A DNA stretch of 64,000 bases, from positions 267,578 to 331,577 of the forward strand of contig NZ_OCTN01000003.1 of assembly GCF_900231835.1 (NCBI RefSeq). Direction: 5' to 3'. Below the pieces are notes generated by a model that saw nothing but the letters and a program-made list of their open reading frames with translations, had not been told where the DNA came from and searched no databases. Positions within the stretch are counted from its first letter, which is position 1; each line of letters begins with the position of its first letter. Of the stretch, positions 18,421-26,214 are shown one piece after another. The DNA is from Pontivivens marinum (lineage in GTDB: Bacteria > Pseudomonadota > Alphaproteobacteria > Rhodobacterales > Rhodobacteraceae). The position numbers were made by a program, and so were the translations under genes.

Positions 18421-19326
18421 TCAGACCCCCCGCTCGTCGCGATACATTTTGATCAGGAAATAAGAGATGTAGATCAGCATGATAAGGAACAGAACCACCG
18501 CAATCGCAGCGCCATATCCCATGCGGAACCCATATTCGCTCAACGCGACCTCGAACATATAGAAGGCCAGAACACGGGTGGACCCGAACGGCCCGCCATC
18601 GGTCATGATCGACACAAGGTCAAAGGATCGCAGGGCGCCGATCACCGTCACCACAAAGGCGATAAAGGTCGCAGGGCGCAATTGGGGCAGGATCACATAC
18701 CACAGCATCTTGCCGCCCTTGGCACCATCCAGACGCGCGGCCTCGATCTGCTCGGGGTCAACGGCGTTCAGGCCGGTCAGATACAGGATCATGCAATATG
18801 CGGTCTGTGGCCACAGGCCCGCCGCGATAATGCCGTAGGTCGCAATCTCGTTATTCGCCAGAACCGCAATTGGCCCCAACCCAACCCAACCCAGCACGAT
18901 ATTCAGCAGACCAAAGGACGGGTCGTAGAACCACGTAAACACCAGACCGACAACGACCTGTGAAATCACGAAGGGAAAGAAGAACAGCGACTTGTAAATT
19001 CGGATGCCGCGCACGTTCTGGTTCAGGAAAATCGCGATCAGCAATCCCGCAGGGATCGCCAGCAGGTACAGAACCAGCCACAGCACGTTGTTCCACAGCG
19101 AGGTGTAGAAGGCGTCGTCGTACCAAAGCTCCTCGTAGTTTTGCATGCCGATATAGCGGGCTTCGCCCAAACCATCCCAACGATACAGGGACAGGTTAAA
19201 GCTCTGCACGATCGGCCACACCACATACAGGGCGAACATGATCATTGCGGGCAATAGGAACAGCCACGGGGTAATCGCGATTTGATTACGCTTCCAATAG
19301 CTACGATTTGATTTGGAGCTGGTCAT
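18421..19326 (-). CDS. Carbohydrate ABC transporter permease, MalF type
   Basis: This CUT1 permease subunit has about six membrane segments and an EAA loop (QIEAARLDGAKGGKMLWYVILP). I chose ATG at 19326 because AGAGG lies 8 bases upstream; GTG at 19335 and ATG at 19332 are alternatives. The product has 301 residues. It pairs with the MalG-type subunit and the upstream binding protein. The 138-base gap to the binding-protein gene holds two perfect hairpins that may lower permease expression relative to the binding protein. Confidence 0.9.
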   Translation of the reverse strand: MTSSKSNRSYWKRNQIAITPWLFLLPAMIMFALYVVWPIVQSFNLSLYRWDGLGEARYIGMQNYEELWYDDAFYTSLWNNVLWLVLYLLAIPAGLLIAIFLNQNVRGIRIYKSLFFFPFVISQVVVGLVFTWFYDPSFGLLNIVLGWVGLGPIAVLANNEIATYGIIAAGLWPQTAYCMILYLTGLNAVDPEQIEAARLDGAKGGKMLWYVILPQLRPATFIAFVVTVIGALRSFDLVSIMTDGGPFGSTRVLAFYMFEVALSEYGFRMGYGAAIAVVLFLIMLIYISYFLIKMYRDERGV

Positions 19327-19353
19327 CGACATCACCTCTGGCTGGGGTGGGGT

Positions 19354-19379
19354 CCCCTCCCCTTAGGTGCGGGGAGGGG
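19354..19379. repeat. Perfect 9-bp inverted repeat (CCCCTCCCC...GGGGAGGGG)
   Basis: Arms at 19354-19362 and 19371-19379 with an 8-base loop form a very GC-rich hairpin in the minus-strand transcript between the binding-protein and permease genes. No T-run follows, so it is more likely an mRNA-stabilising or attenuating structure than a full terminator. It ends about 28 bases before the permease start. Confidence 0.65.
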
Positions 19380-19386
19380 TAAAGCA

Positions 19387-19410
19387 GAGGCTGCGCCGAA
19401 ACGCAGCCTC
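19387..19410. repeat. Perfect 9-bp inverted repeat (GAGGCTGCG...CGCAGCCTC)
   Basis: Arms at 19387-19395 and 19402-19410 enclose a 6-base loop. It lies 54 bases after the binding-protein stop in the direction of transcription and 7 bases before the second hairpin. Such intercistronic hairpins are known in malE-malF-type operons, where they protect the binding-protein mRNA. Confidence 0.65.
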
Positions 19411-19464
19411 ATCCGGATCACGCGAACTGGCCCTCCGCGCGCTCCGCATACTTACAGGCGGGGA

Positions 19465-20739
19465 TTAGCCGCCGTTCACGCGCTGACGTACACGCTCCAA
19501 CCGGTCGAGGATGTTGTCGAGCTGCTCTGGCTGCACCATGAACTGCTGGAAACCTTCCATTGCAGCGGCTGCAACCTCGGCAGGGGCATCGCGGTCAAAG
19601 AATTGCGCCAGTGCGGATGCATTGGACAGCATTTCAAAGCCCTCGTTCAGGAACTTGTCATCATCAACGGTCGAGTTGGCGTTGACTGGCAACTGGCCCA
19701 GATTCGCACCGGAGTTGATTTCCGACTGAACATCAGCGGATGCAACGAACCGCAGGAATGCGCGCGCATTGTCCTTGTTCTCCGCCTGAGCGGGGATGTG
19801 GAACGTATCCGTGGGCGCGTCCTCAGCCATCGGGATGCCTTCGGTGATCTCGGGGAACTGGAAGAACCCGATCTGGTCATCGCTCAGGCCAGCTTCACGC
19901 AGAGGCGCAACCGCGAAGTTGCCCATCAGGTACATTGCCGCATCGCCGTTGACCATGAAGGGCAGTGCCTCCTGCCAGGAATACGCCGCGTGGTTGTCGA
20001 TAAAGGTATCCGCCTCCAGCAACTCACCCCAACGCGCGAAGGTGTCGCGCACGCGCTGGTCGGTCCACGCGACCTCACCATTGGTCAGGTCCATGTGGAA
20101 CTCGTAACCGTTCTGACGCAGGTTCAGGTAGTCGAACCATCCGCCAGCGGTCCACAGGAACTTGGTGCCGATGGTGACAGGGTCGATGTCGTTCTCGTTC
20201 AGAACGTTGATGACGTTCAGGAATTCGTCCCAAGTTGTCGGCTCACCCAGACCCAGATCGGCAAAGATGTCCTCACGGTAGTAAACGCCCCACTGGTAGT
20301 AGGTGTAGGGAACGCCCCACTGTGCGCCGTCAATGGTCATGGATGGCTTGGTCGAGGCGAGCGCTTCGCTCATCTCGTCATCCCACAGATCGGAAACGTC
20401 CTCGAACAGGCCCGCCTCAACGAATGGCAACATGCGGTTACCTGCATACCAAGTCGCAACATCCGGCGCGTTTGCGGTCAAGAAGTTACGGATCTGGGTT
20501 TTGTATGCTTCACGATCGATGACGTTCGTCTCGATGTTCAGCTCAGGGTTCATCTCCTGAAATTCCGCGATCATCGCTTCCATCGTCGCCCGGGGCGCCG
20601 GATTGGATGTGTCGAGGAAAATCCGCAGATCGCCGGTCAGCGATTCGCCGTCAGTTTGCGCAAAGGCAGACGTGGCCACAACAGCGCTCGCTGCCACTGT
20701 GATCAAGGATTTAGCCAGAGGGCCAGATAGTGTGAACAT
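19465..20739 (-). CDS. Extracellular sugar-binding protein, family 1 (CUT1 transporter)
   Basis: This is the periplasmic binding protein of the galactoside transporter. I chose ATG at 20739: GGGAGG lies 7 bases upstream (20747-20752), whereas ATG at 20745 would be only 1 base from it. The 424-residue product has a Sec signal peptide ending in TSAFA-Q (about residue 27) and a family 1 solute-binding fold with aromatic-rich ligand segments (TYYQWGVYY, TAGGWFDYLNL). It heads the operon; the ligand is inferred from the downstream alpha- and beta-galactosidases. Confidence 0.92.
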   Translation of the reverse strand: MFTLSGPLAKSLITVAASAVVATSAFAQTDGESLTGDLRIFLDTSNPAPRATMEAMIAEFQEMNPELNIETNVIDREAYKTQIRNFLTANAPDVATWYAGNRMLPFVEAGLFEDVSDLWDDEMSEALASTKPSMTIDGAQWGVPYTYYQWGVYYREDIFADLGLGEPTTWDEFLNVINVLNENDIDPVTIGTKFLWTAGGWFDYLNLRQNGYEFHMDLTNGEVAWTDQRVRDTFARWGELLEADTFIDNHAAYSWQEALPFMVNGDAAMYLMGNFAVAPLREAGLSDDQIGFFQFPEITEGIPMAEDAPTDTFHIPAQAENKDNARAFLRFVASADVQSEINSGANLGQLPVNANSTVDDDKFLNEGFEMLSNASALAQFFDRDAPAEVAAAAMEGFQQFMVQPEQLDNILDRLERVRQRVNGG

Positions 20740-20889
20740 AAACATTCCTCCCGAAAGTTGTTCCACATATTGAAACTTAGTTTTGATTATTGAAAACTAT
20801 GCCGAGACACAGTAGCGTTGTCAACGAAATCGACGACCAATATCCGACGAGGTGGCAAAGCATCACCTCGCAGATCAGGGAGAAACAGC
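20740..20889. promoter_or_regulatory. Divergent promoter/operator region between sugar-binding protein and IclR genes
   Basis: This 150-base region separates the divergent operon and regulator and contains an AT-rich core (20764-20800), unlike the surrounding GC-rich coding. It holds imperfect dyads built on GTT and AAC ends (GTTCCACATATTGAAAC on the + strand at 20759-20775, and GTTTT-N8-AAAAC further right) and a perfect palindrome CGTTG-T-CAACG at 20816-20826. IclR regulators bind short palindromes of this kind, so one of these may be the operator. The exact promoter boxes cannot be decided by eye. Confidence 0.5.
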
Positions 20890-21681
20890 GTGAGCGCCGG
20901 ACATACGGACGGAACTGTGGGCAAGGCATTGGGCCTGCTCGACATGGTGGTTGGCTTTGGTCGGCCCGTGCGCTTTGTCGAGGTTCAGCAGGTCAGCGAC
21001 ATGCCCAAGGCGACGCTGTACCGGCTACTGCAAACGCTGACGAATCAGCGGATGCTCAGCTATGATGAGGAACGCTCGACCTATCAACCGGGCCTGCGAT
21101 TGGTGCAACTGGCCCACTCCGCATGGCGACAAGTAACCTTGGCCCCCGTTGCCCGTCCGCATCTGGATGCGCTGTCGGCAAAGCTGGGCGAAACGGTTCA
21201 CCTTGCCCAGCTGGACGGCGGACAGGTTCTATATATCGACAAGCGGAACGCGACGCGCCCGATCTCGATGTTTTCGGATGCAGGTAAAATCGGGCCGGGC
21301 TACTGCACCGGCGTAGGCAAGGCGATGCTGGCCTATCTGCCCGAGGCAGAGCTCGCCCGCGCGCTCAGCCAGCAAAGCTGGTTTGGACACACCGAACATA
21401 CCCACACCACGCCCGACAGCCTGCGCAACGAACTGCCCGATATCAGACGCACCGGCATTTCCTTTGACCGCGAGGAGCACGAGCCGACGATCATCTGCAT
21501 CGCCGTGCCGATCCTGGACGCAACGCAACGCCCGCTGGGCGCGATGTCGATCACGTCCTCGACCCTACGACACAGCCTTACCGATCTAGAACGTTTCGCA
21601 CCTGATCTGCACGCCACCGCATCCGCCATTGCGCGCGACGCAACTGGATTATCCCTGCCGATCAACACTGTTATCGCCTGA
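20890..21681 (+). CDS. IclR family transcriptional regulator
   Basis: The protein has an N-terminal winged helix-turn-helix (about residues 9-60; VGKALGLLDMV ... MPKATLYRLLQTL) and a C-terminal IclR effector-binding domain with GYCTGVGKAMLAYLP and the later ICIAVPILD segment. GTG at 20890 is chosen because AGGGAG lies 7 bases upstream and it matches the usual family N terminus; the open frame continues to a TTG at 20818 without a ribosome site. It is divergent from the galactoside operon and presumably controls it and the downstream ATPase gene in response to a pathway intermediate. Confidence 0.88.
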   Translation: MSAGHTDGTVGKALGLLDMVVGFGRPVRFVEVQQVSDMPKATLYRLLQTLTNQRMLSYDEERSTYQPGLRLVQLAHSAWRQVTLAPVARPHLDALSAKLGETVHLAQLDGGQVLYIDKRNATRPISMFSDAGKIGPGYCTGVGKAMLAYLPEAELARALSQQSWFGHTEHTHTTPDSLRNELPDIRRTGISFDREEHEPTIICIAVPILDATQRPLGAMSITSSTLRHSLTDLERFAPDLHATASAIARDATGLSLPINTVIA

Positions 21682-21693
21682 AGGAGCACCAAA

Positions 21694-22752
21694 ATGCACG
21701 GAGTCACCCTTACCGACGTCATCAAGAAATACGGGGAAACCCAGGTGATTCACGGTGTTGATCTGGAAATCGCAAATGGCGAATTCTGCGTTTTCGTCGG
21801 GCCTTCGGGCTGCGGTAAATCCACATTGCTGCGCATGATCGCAGGGCTGGAGGAAACAACCGGCGGCCGCATCGACATTGCAGGCACCGATGTCACCCAT
21901 GAGGATCCGGCAGAGCGCGGCGTCGCCATGGTGTTCCAGACCTACGCCCTGTACCCGCACATGACCGTTGAGGAGAACATGGGCTTCGGCCTGAAAATGA
22001 ACGGCCACCCCAAGGCGGAGATCAAGGCAAAGGTCGCTGAGGCATCCCGCATCCTGAAACTTGACGAATACCTGTCGCGCAAACCAAAGGCCCTATCGGG
22101 CGGTCAGCGTCAGCGCGTCGCCATTGGCCGCGCCATCGTCCGCGACCCGGATGTGTTCCTGTTTGACGAACCACTGTCCAACCTCGACGCGGAATTGCGG
22201 GTCGAGATGCGAGTGGAAATCGCACAACTGCACAAAACCATCGGCGCCACGATGATCTATGTGACCCACGATCAGGTGGAGGCGATGACCCTCGCCGATA
22301 AAATCGTCGTGCTGCGCAAGGGATATATCGAGCAAGTGGGCAGCCCGCTGCACCTCTATGATGATCCCGACAACAAATTCGTCGCGGGTTTCATCGGTTC
22401 GCCCGCTATGAACTTCCTGAACGGCACGGTGACAAATGCAGGCGTGCATGTCCCCGCCATCGACCAAACCATTCCCGTCACCGTCGCCGCAATGCCCGCT
22501 GAAGGAACCCCTGTGACGCTAGGCGTTCGCCCACAGGACATGGAAATCACGGCCGTCGGCCCGCTGACCTGCGACATCACCGAACATCTGGGCGGCGTGT
22601 CCTATCTGTATCTGGACGCCGCAACAGGAGAACGCTTGGTCGTCGAGGCACGCGAAAGCGGGCGCAACGACACCAGCGGCACCGTCGGCGTCACCTTCGA
22701 TCCGGCCTGCGCGATGCTGTTTGACGCCACGTCCGAAGCGCGCATACGCTAA
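21694..22752 (+). CDS. Carbohydrate ABC transporter ATP-binding protein (MsmK/UgpC/MalK type)
   Basis: The 352-residue ATPase has Walker [10 protein letters not shown] at 36-44, signature LSGGQRQR, Walker [13 protein letters not shown] and a C-terminal OB-type regulatory domain (from about residue 240). It lies 12 bases after the IclR gene with an AAGGAG site, and is the only ATPase in the locus, so it most likely energises the permeases encoded on the opposite strand. MalK-type ATPases can also serve several transporters. Confidence 0.93.
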   Translation: MHGVTLTDVIKKYGETQVIHGVDLEIANGEFCVFVGPSGCGKSTLLRMIAGLEETTGGRIDIAGTDVTHEDPAERGVAMVFQTYALYPHMTVEENMGFGLKMNGHPKAEIKAKVAEASRILKLDEYLSRKPKALSGGQRQRVAIGRAIVRDPDVFLFDEPLSNLDAELRVEMRVEIAQLHKTIGATMIYVTHDQVEAMTLADKIVVLRKGYIEQVGSPLHLYDDPDNKFVAGFIGSPAMNFLNGTVTNAGVHVPAIDQTIPVTVAAMPAEGTPVTLGVRPQDMEITAVGPLTCDITEHLGGVSYLYLDAATGERLVVEARESGRNDTSGTVGVTFDPACAMLFDATSEARIR

Positions 22753-22831
22753 ATCATCATAAAAAAGGGAACCATTTACCCCGTCGCGATGTTGTCTAGG
22801 CATCAAAGCAATTAGACGGACAGTATTTAAA

Positions 22832-22996
22832 ATGGAATTTCTTCTTGGAATAATCTGGCTCGGACTATGGCTCTGGGCTCTTATTAAAATCATCGGCTCC
22901 GGCGCCAGCGCCGGAACTAAAGTTCTGTGGGTTCTGCTGGTTCTACTACTGCCAGTGATCGGATTTATTATCTGGTTCTTTGTCGGTCCGAAGTGA
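22832..22996 (+). CDS. PLDc_N-type small membrane protein (54 residues)
   Basis: A 54-residue membrane protein beginning MEFLLGIIWLGLWLWALIK and ending VLLLPVIGFIIWFFVGPK. This matches the small stand-alone PLDc_N (phospholipase D-nuclease N-terminal) family: two hydrophobic helices joined by a polar turn (GSGASAGTK) and a GPK end. These proteins are widespread, with no established function. It is too short for usual gene callers. It lies 79 bases after the transporter ATPase gene and is followed by a strong terminator. Confidence 0.82.
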   Translation: MEFLLGIIWLGLWLWALIKIIGSGASAGTKVLWVLLVLLLPVIGFIIWFFVGPK

Positions 22997-23017
22997 CCGC
23001 AATCACATGAACACAAC

Positions 23018-23053
23018 ACGCGCGGCGGGGGAAACCCTGCCGCGCGTTTGTTT
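23018..23053. terminator. Bidirectional intrinsic terminator
   Basis: Arms 23018-23030 and 23035-23047 pair over 13 bp with one G-T wobble and a 4-base loop. A T-rich tail follows on the + strand (TTTGTTT). It lies between the convergent PLDc_N-type gene and cobO and can serve both, more strongly the + strand. Confidence 0.8.
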
Positions 23054-23058
23054 GGGGC

Positions 23059-23676
23059 CTAGAATTCGACGCCGACCTGCGCCTTGATCCCATCGCGGAA
23101 CGGATGTTTGACTAGGGTCATCTCCGTCACCAGATCAGCCGCCTCGATCAATTCAGGCTTGGCATTACGGCCCGTTAGCAAAACATGGGTCATGTGCGGT
23201 TTTTGGGTCAGCAGGAAATCCACGACCTCGTCAATATCCAGATAATCATAGCGCAGCGCGATATTGATCTCGTCCAACATGACAAACTGGATTGCAGGGT
23301 CGAGGATCAGCTCCTTCGCCTTTTCCCAACCAGCCTGCGCTGCGGCCACATCACGGGCGCGATCCTGTGTTTCCCATGTGAACCCTTCACCCGAGACAAC
23401 GAATTTGCACTCATCAGCAAACCGTTCCCGCAGGAAGGTCCGCTCACCGGTTTCCCAGTTCCCCTTGATAAACTGCACAACCGCGCAGGGCATCTCGTGG
23501 GCGATGCAGCGCATAATCATGCCAAACCCGGACGAGGATTTCCCCTTACCCGGTCCGGTATGCACCATGACGAGGCCCTTTTCCTCTGTCTTGCTCTCCA
23601 TCATTTTGTCACGCGCAGCTTTGATTTTGCGCATCTTTTCAGCGTGACGGGCGTCTGCTTCGGTATTCTCAGTCAT
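23059..23676 (-). CDS. cobO: Cob(I)yrinic acid a,c-diamide adenosyltransferase
   Basis: CobO (BtuR/CobA of enterics) adds the 5'-deoxyadenosyl group to cobalt. The 205-residue protein has the P-loop TGPGKGKSS at about 40-48 and the family segments VQFIKGNWETGE, LDEINIALRYDYL and LLTGRNAKPELIEAADLVTEM. An N-terminal basic helix is present. It overlaps the end of cobF by 8 nt and ends the short riboswitch-led operon. Confidence 0.96.
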   Translation of the reverse strand: MTENTEADARHAEKMRKIKAARDKMMESKTEEKGLVMVHTGPGKGKSSSGFGMIMRCIAHEMPCAVVQFIKGNWETGERTFLRERFADECKFVVSGEGFTWETQDRARDVAAAQAGWEKAKELILDPAIQFVMLDEINIALRYDYLDIDEVVDFLLTQKPHMTHVLLTGRNAKPELIEAADLVTEMTLVKHPFRDGIKAQVGVEF

Positions 23677-24442
23677 TGATTTCTCCTACCTGCGCCTGAC
23701 GACGCATCAGATAAATGTCCATAATCCAGCCATGTTGCGCGCGGGCAGCGGCGCGGGCGGCCAGAATGCGCGGGGCGGTGTCCTCCAGCGGACCGGACAG
23801 ATTGATTTCGTTGTGCATGCCCGCATAGCCGGACCACCAGATATGCACGCCATCTGGGGCCAGCCCCTGAAAACTGCACTGCCCGTCCAGCATCACGGCA
23901 ATCGTATCGACACCATCGGGCCAGCCATGATCGCGCAATTGGCGGCCCGTGGTCACCGTAAACGGCTTACCCAGATCATTCACCGGAATGGCATGAGCCG
24001 CGGTGAGAGCCTGCAAACTGGTGATGCCCGGCACGACCTTAACCCGCAGCGGCATCACCGATGCGACCCGCTCCGCGATGCGCAGGGTGCTGTCATATAA
24101 CGACGGATCACCCCAGACGAGGAAGGCAACCTTACCGCTGCCGTCCAGATTGGAGCGGATTTCCCGCGCCCAAATCTGCGCGATCGCATAATGCCAATCC
24201 CCGACACGCGCGAGGTAATCCGGCGTTGCCTCATCCCGCACCGGCAGATCAAAGGACACAACCCGCGTCGAATCCGTCAGGATAGACCCGCAAATTTGCC
24301 GCCGAACCTGCGCCAGATCGGATTTATCCTCACCTTTTTCAGGGATCAGAACCAGATCCGCACTGGCCAGCAGGCGCGCAGCCTCAGCCGTAACATGCTC
24401 GGGATTTCCGGTGCCAATACCGATCAACATCAGGTCGATCAT
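23669..24442 (-). CDS. cobF: Precorrin-6A synthase (deacetylating)
   Basis: CobF methylates C-1 of precorrin-5 and releases the acetyl group; it is specific to the aerobic pathway. The 257-residue protein shows the tetrapyrrole methyltransferase opening LIGIGTGNPEHVT and the segments FLVWGDPSLYDSTLRI and VVPGITSLQAL. Length is normal. It lies between the CbiM-like permease and cobO, apart from the other ring methyltransferases in the large operon. Confidence 0.95.
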   Translation of the reverse strand: MIDLMLIGIGTGNPEHVTAEAARLLASADLVLIPEKGEDKSDLAQVRRQICGSILTDSTRVVSFDLPVRDEATPDYLARVGDWHYAIAQIWAREIRSNLDGSGKVAFLVWGDPSLYDSTLRIAERVASVMPLRVKVVPGITSLQALTAAHAIPVNDLGKPFTVTTGRQLRDHGWPDGVDTIAVMLDGQCSFQGLAPDGVHIWWSGYAGMHNEINLSGPLEDTAPRILAARAAARAQHGWIMDIYLMRRQAQVGEIND

Positions 24443-24507
24443 GGGGCCCCCTTTACGAAAGGCGCGGCCCCCGCAGGAACCGCGCCCTCAATTCAAATTG
24501 GATCAGA

Positions 24508-25176
24508 TCAGGCCGCGTTGTGCAGGCGGGGCGTGAACAGCTTGTTATCGCGCATCGCCTTTGCACCGGCCAGCAGGCCAAGGTCCAGAACAGGCTCGAT
24601 CAGAACCACGCTCATATAGGCCGCACCAAATGCCAGCACGCTGGCCAGGTTTTCAGCGCCAACGCCCTGACCATAGATCGCCCAGAATGCGACCCATGCA
24701 ACTGTTCCCGCCTGAAACGACGTGGACAGCGCCAGAACCTGCTTATAGCTCAGGTCAACATAGGCCGTGTTTGGCGCGATGATCCGGTTCGCAATGGCCT
24801 GCAACGCAAATAGCGGCACCAGCAGCGTGGTTACGTTCATCGCATATTGCGGCAGATCGCTGGGCGCCAGCAGAACACCCTGCAACAGCAACCCCATTGC
24901 CAGACCAATCGCAGCAGGTGCCGCGCCAAGGATCAGGAACAAGCTGGAGCCGAGGATGAAGTGAACCTCGGACACTCCGACCGCGAAATGCGGCAGCAGC
25001 TCGAAGAACACGAACACTGCGACAGTTGCGATGGCGGCACGCACGATCAGCGCGACAGGGCCGCTTTCAAGCAGTGTGTTCCATGTCAGCTTTGCCGCAT
25101 AAACGGATGCGCCCGCCGCGGTTGCGTAGCTCAACCCGATCTTTGCGCCATCCACGAGGCCTGGTTCGATATGCAT
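24508..25176 (-). CDS. CbiM/NikM-like energy-coupling factor transporter permease, probable cobalt uptake
   Basis: The 222-residue membrane protein has about six hydrophobic segments. It starts Met-His-Ile-Glu, keeping the His2 that in CbiM/NikM forms the N-terminal metal site, and carries HFAVGVSEVHFILGSSLFLILGAAPAA as its family core. Its position directly after a cobalamin riboswitch supports cobalt import. No cbiN, cbiQ or cbiO gene is in the window, so the ATPase and coupling subunits are elsewhere or replaced. The start has AAGGAA seven bases upstream. Confidence 0.8.
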   Translation of the reverse strand: MHIEPGLVDGAKIGLSYATAAGASVYAAKLTWNTLLESGPVALIVRAAIATVAVFVFFELLPHFAVGVSEVHFILGSSLFLILGAAPAAIGLAMGLLLQGVLLAPSDLPQYAMNVTTLLVPLFALQAIANRIIAPNTAYVDLSYKQVLALSTSFQAGTVAWVAFWAIYGQGVGAENLASVLAFGAAYMSVVLIEPVLDLGLLAGAKAMRDNKLFTPRLHNAA

Positions 25177-25222
25177 CGTTAAATTCCTTATATGACCGTC
25201 TCACCCGACGGCGTTTGGTGCA

Positions 25223-25271
25223 GGGCCATGGCCCGATTTTGTACCCCCTCGGTTCGCCTTGCGAAGGGGAT
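25223..25271 (-). promoter_or_regulatory. Expression-platform hairpins of cobalamin riboswitch B
   Basis: Two structures follow the B12 box in the minus-strand leader. The first (about 25242-25269) pairs TTCGC with GCGAA, extended by CCCC/GGGG around a bulge. The second is the perfect 12-base palindrome GGGCCATGGCCC at 25223-25234. Neither is followed by a strong U-run, which suggests control of translation initiation or processing, not classic termination. Confidence 0.45.
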
Positions 25272-25429
25272 GACGGTAGGTCTCCTGACTTGCGGGTCAT
25301 CACCTGTCTGAACCTTCCCAGCCGAGTGTGGCCAGTGGCATATACAAACAGATTCTCCGCCTACAGTTGCGGGGGCAGTCCCGGCATTAGCGTGATATGA
25401 TCACGCCGCACCGTGTTCCCTTTTGATCC
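25268..25429 (-). promoter_or_regulatory. Cobalamin riboswitch B (upstream of CbiM-like gene, cobF, cobO)
   Basis: On the minus strand the conserved cobalamin aptamer parts appear in order: AAAAGGGAACACGGTG, a CCCGCAACTGT segment, GCCACTGG, GGGAAGG and the B12 box AGTCAGGAGACCTACC at 25275-25290. The closing stem P1 is GGAT (25426-25429) with ATCC (25268-25271). It controls the permease-cobF-cobO operon. The stretch 25177-25488 has no protein gene: it holds this aptamer, its platform hairpins, and a promoter-like element. Confidence 0.94.
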
Positions 25430-25463
25430 AAACGACAGGGTGTCGTGCGGAACCGTCCGTTTC

Positions 25464-25492
25464 AGTTGCCACGCGAAAAAGCCGCGTGTCAA
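25464..25492 (-). promoter_or_regulatory. Candidate sigma-70 promoter for riboswitch B
   Basis: A perfect TTGACA (minus strand, 25487-25492) overlaps the cobA stop codon. At 17 bases spacing follows GCAACT (25464-25469). Transcription would start near 25457, just before the aptamer. The -10 match is weak, but riboswitch A has the same TTGACA-N17-GCAA(G)T arrangement, which supports function. Confidence 0.4.
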
Positions 25493-26214
25493 TCATCGCC
25501 TTCGGCCAAGGCACCGAATAGGATCAGCGCAGGCGTTGTGCTTTTGGTAGACTCCAGATGCTCGGCCAATTCGGCGACGCTCATCCGCGTAACGCTTTGA
25601 TCTGGCGTGCTGACAGCATGCGCCAGCAGGGCGGGCGTATCGGCAGGCAAGCCCGCCGTAATCATCTGACGTGCCATTTTGGGCCACGTCCCCTTGCCCA
25701 TATAAACGACGGTGGTAGCCTTCGGATCAGCAATAGCCGCCATGTTGATATCATCGGGCAAGGCCCCCGCAACATCATGGCCGGTGATGAATTGCACGCG
25801 CCGCGCAACCAACCGGCGGGTCAGCGGAATACCAATGGCCGCCGCCGCCGCGGATGCAGATGTGACGCCGGGAATAATCTCATAGGGAATGCCCGCCGCG
25901 CGCAGGGCGGTCAGTTCTTCCTCCAGCCGCCCGAAAATGCCCGCATCGCCGGATTTCAGGCGCACGACATGCTGGCCTACCTTGGCATAATCCACCAATA
26001 GGCGGCTGACATGATCCTGCGAGGGCGATTTGCGCCCTGCGCGCTTGCCCACGCCCACCAGATCGGCATCCTTTCGTGCATGCTCTAGAATCGGACCGGC
26101 GGACAGATCATCGAACAGCACCGCGTCCGCCTTACCCAGCCGGTCCACTGCCTTTAACGTCAGCAGCTCCGGATCACCGGGGCCGGACGATACGAAACTG
26201 ACAAAGCCGTTCAT
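25489..26214 (-). CDS. cobA: Uroporphyrinogen-III C-methyltransferase
   Basis: CobA (SUMT) makes precorrin-2 from uroporphyrinogen III with two SAM. The 241-residue protein starts VSFVSSGPGDPELLTLKA and has VVRLKSGDAGIFGRLEEE, IPGVTSASAAAAAIGIPLTRR and VVYMGKG, all standard for stand-alone SUMT without the CysG dehydrogenase domain. It ends the long cobalamin operon, overlaps cobB by 4 nt, and is followed by the promoter of riboswitch B. Confidence 0.95.
   Translation of the reverse strand: MNGFVSFVSSGPGDPELLTLKAVDRLGKADAVLFDDLSAGPILEHARKDADLVGVGKRAGRKSPSQDHVSRLLVDYAKVGQHVVRLKSGDAGIFGRLEEELTALRAAGIPYEIIPGVTSASAAAAAIGIPLTRRLVARRVQFITGHDVAGALPDDINMAAIADPKATTVVYMGKGTWPKMARQMITAGLPADTPALLAHAVSTPDQSVTRMSVAELAEHLESTKSTTPALILFGALAEGDD

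Noticed and set aside
25470..25488. CACGCG/CGCGTG hairpin after cobA as a terminator
   Set aside because: The stem is 6 bp with a 7-base loop and no T-run; it sits in the spacer of the candidate riboswitch B promoter instead.
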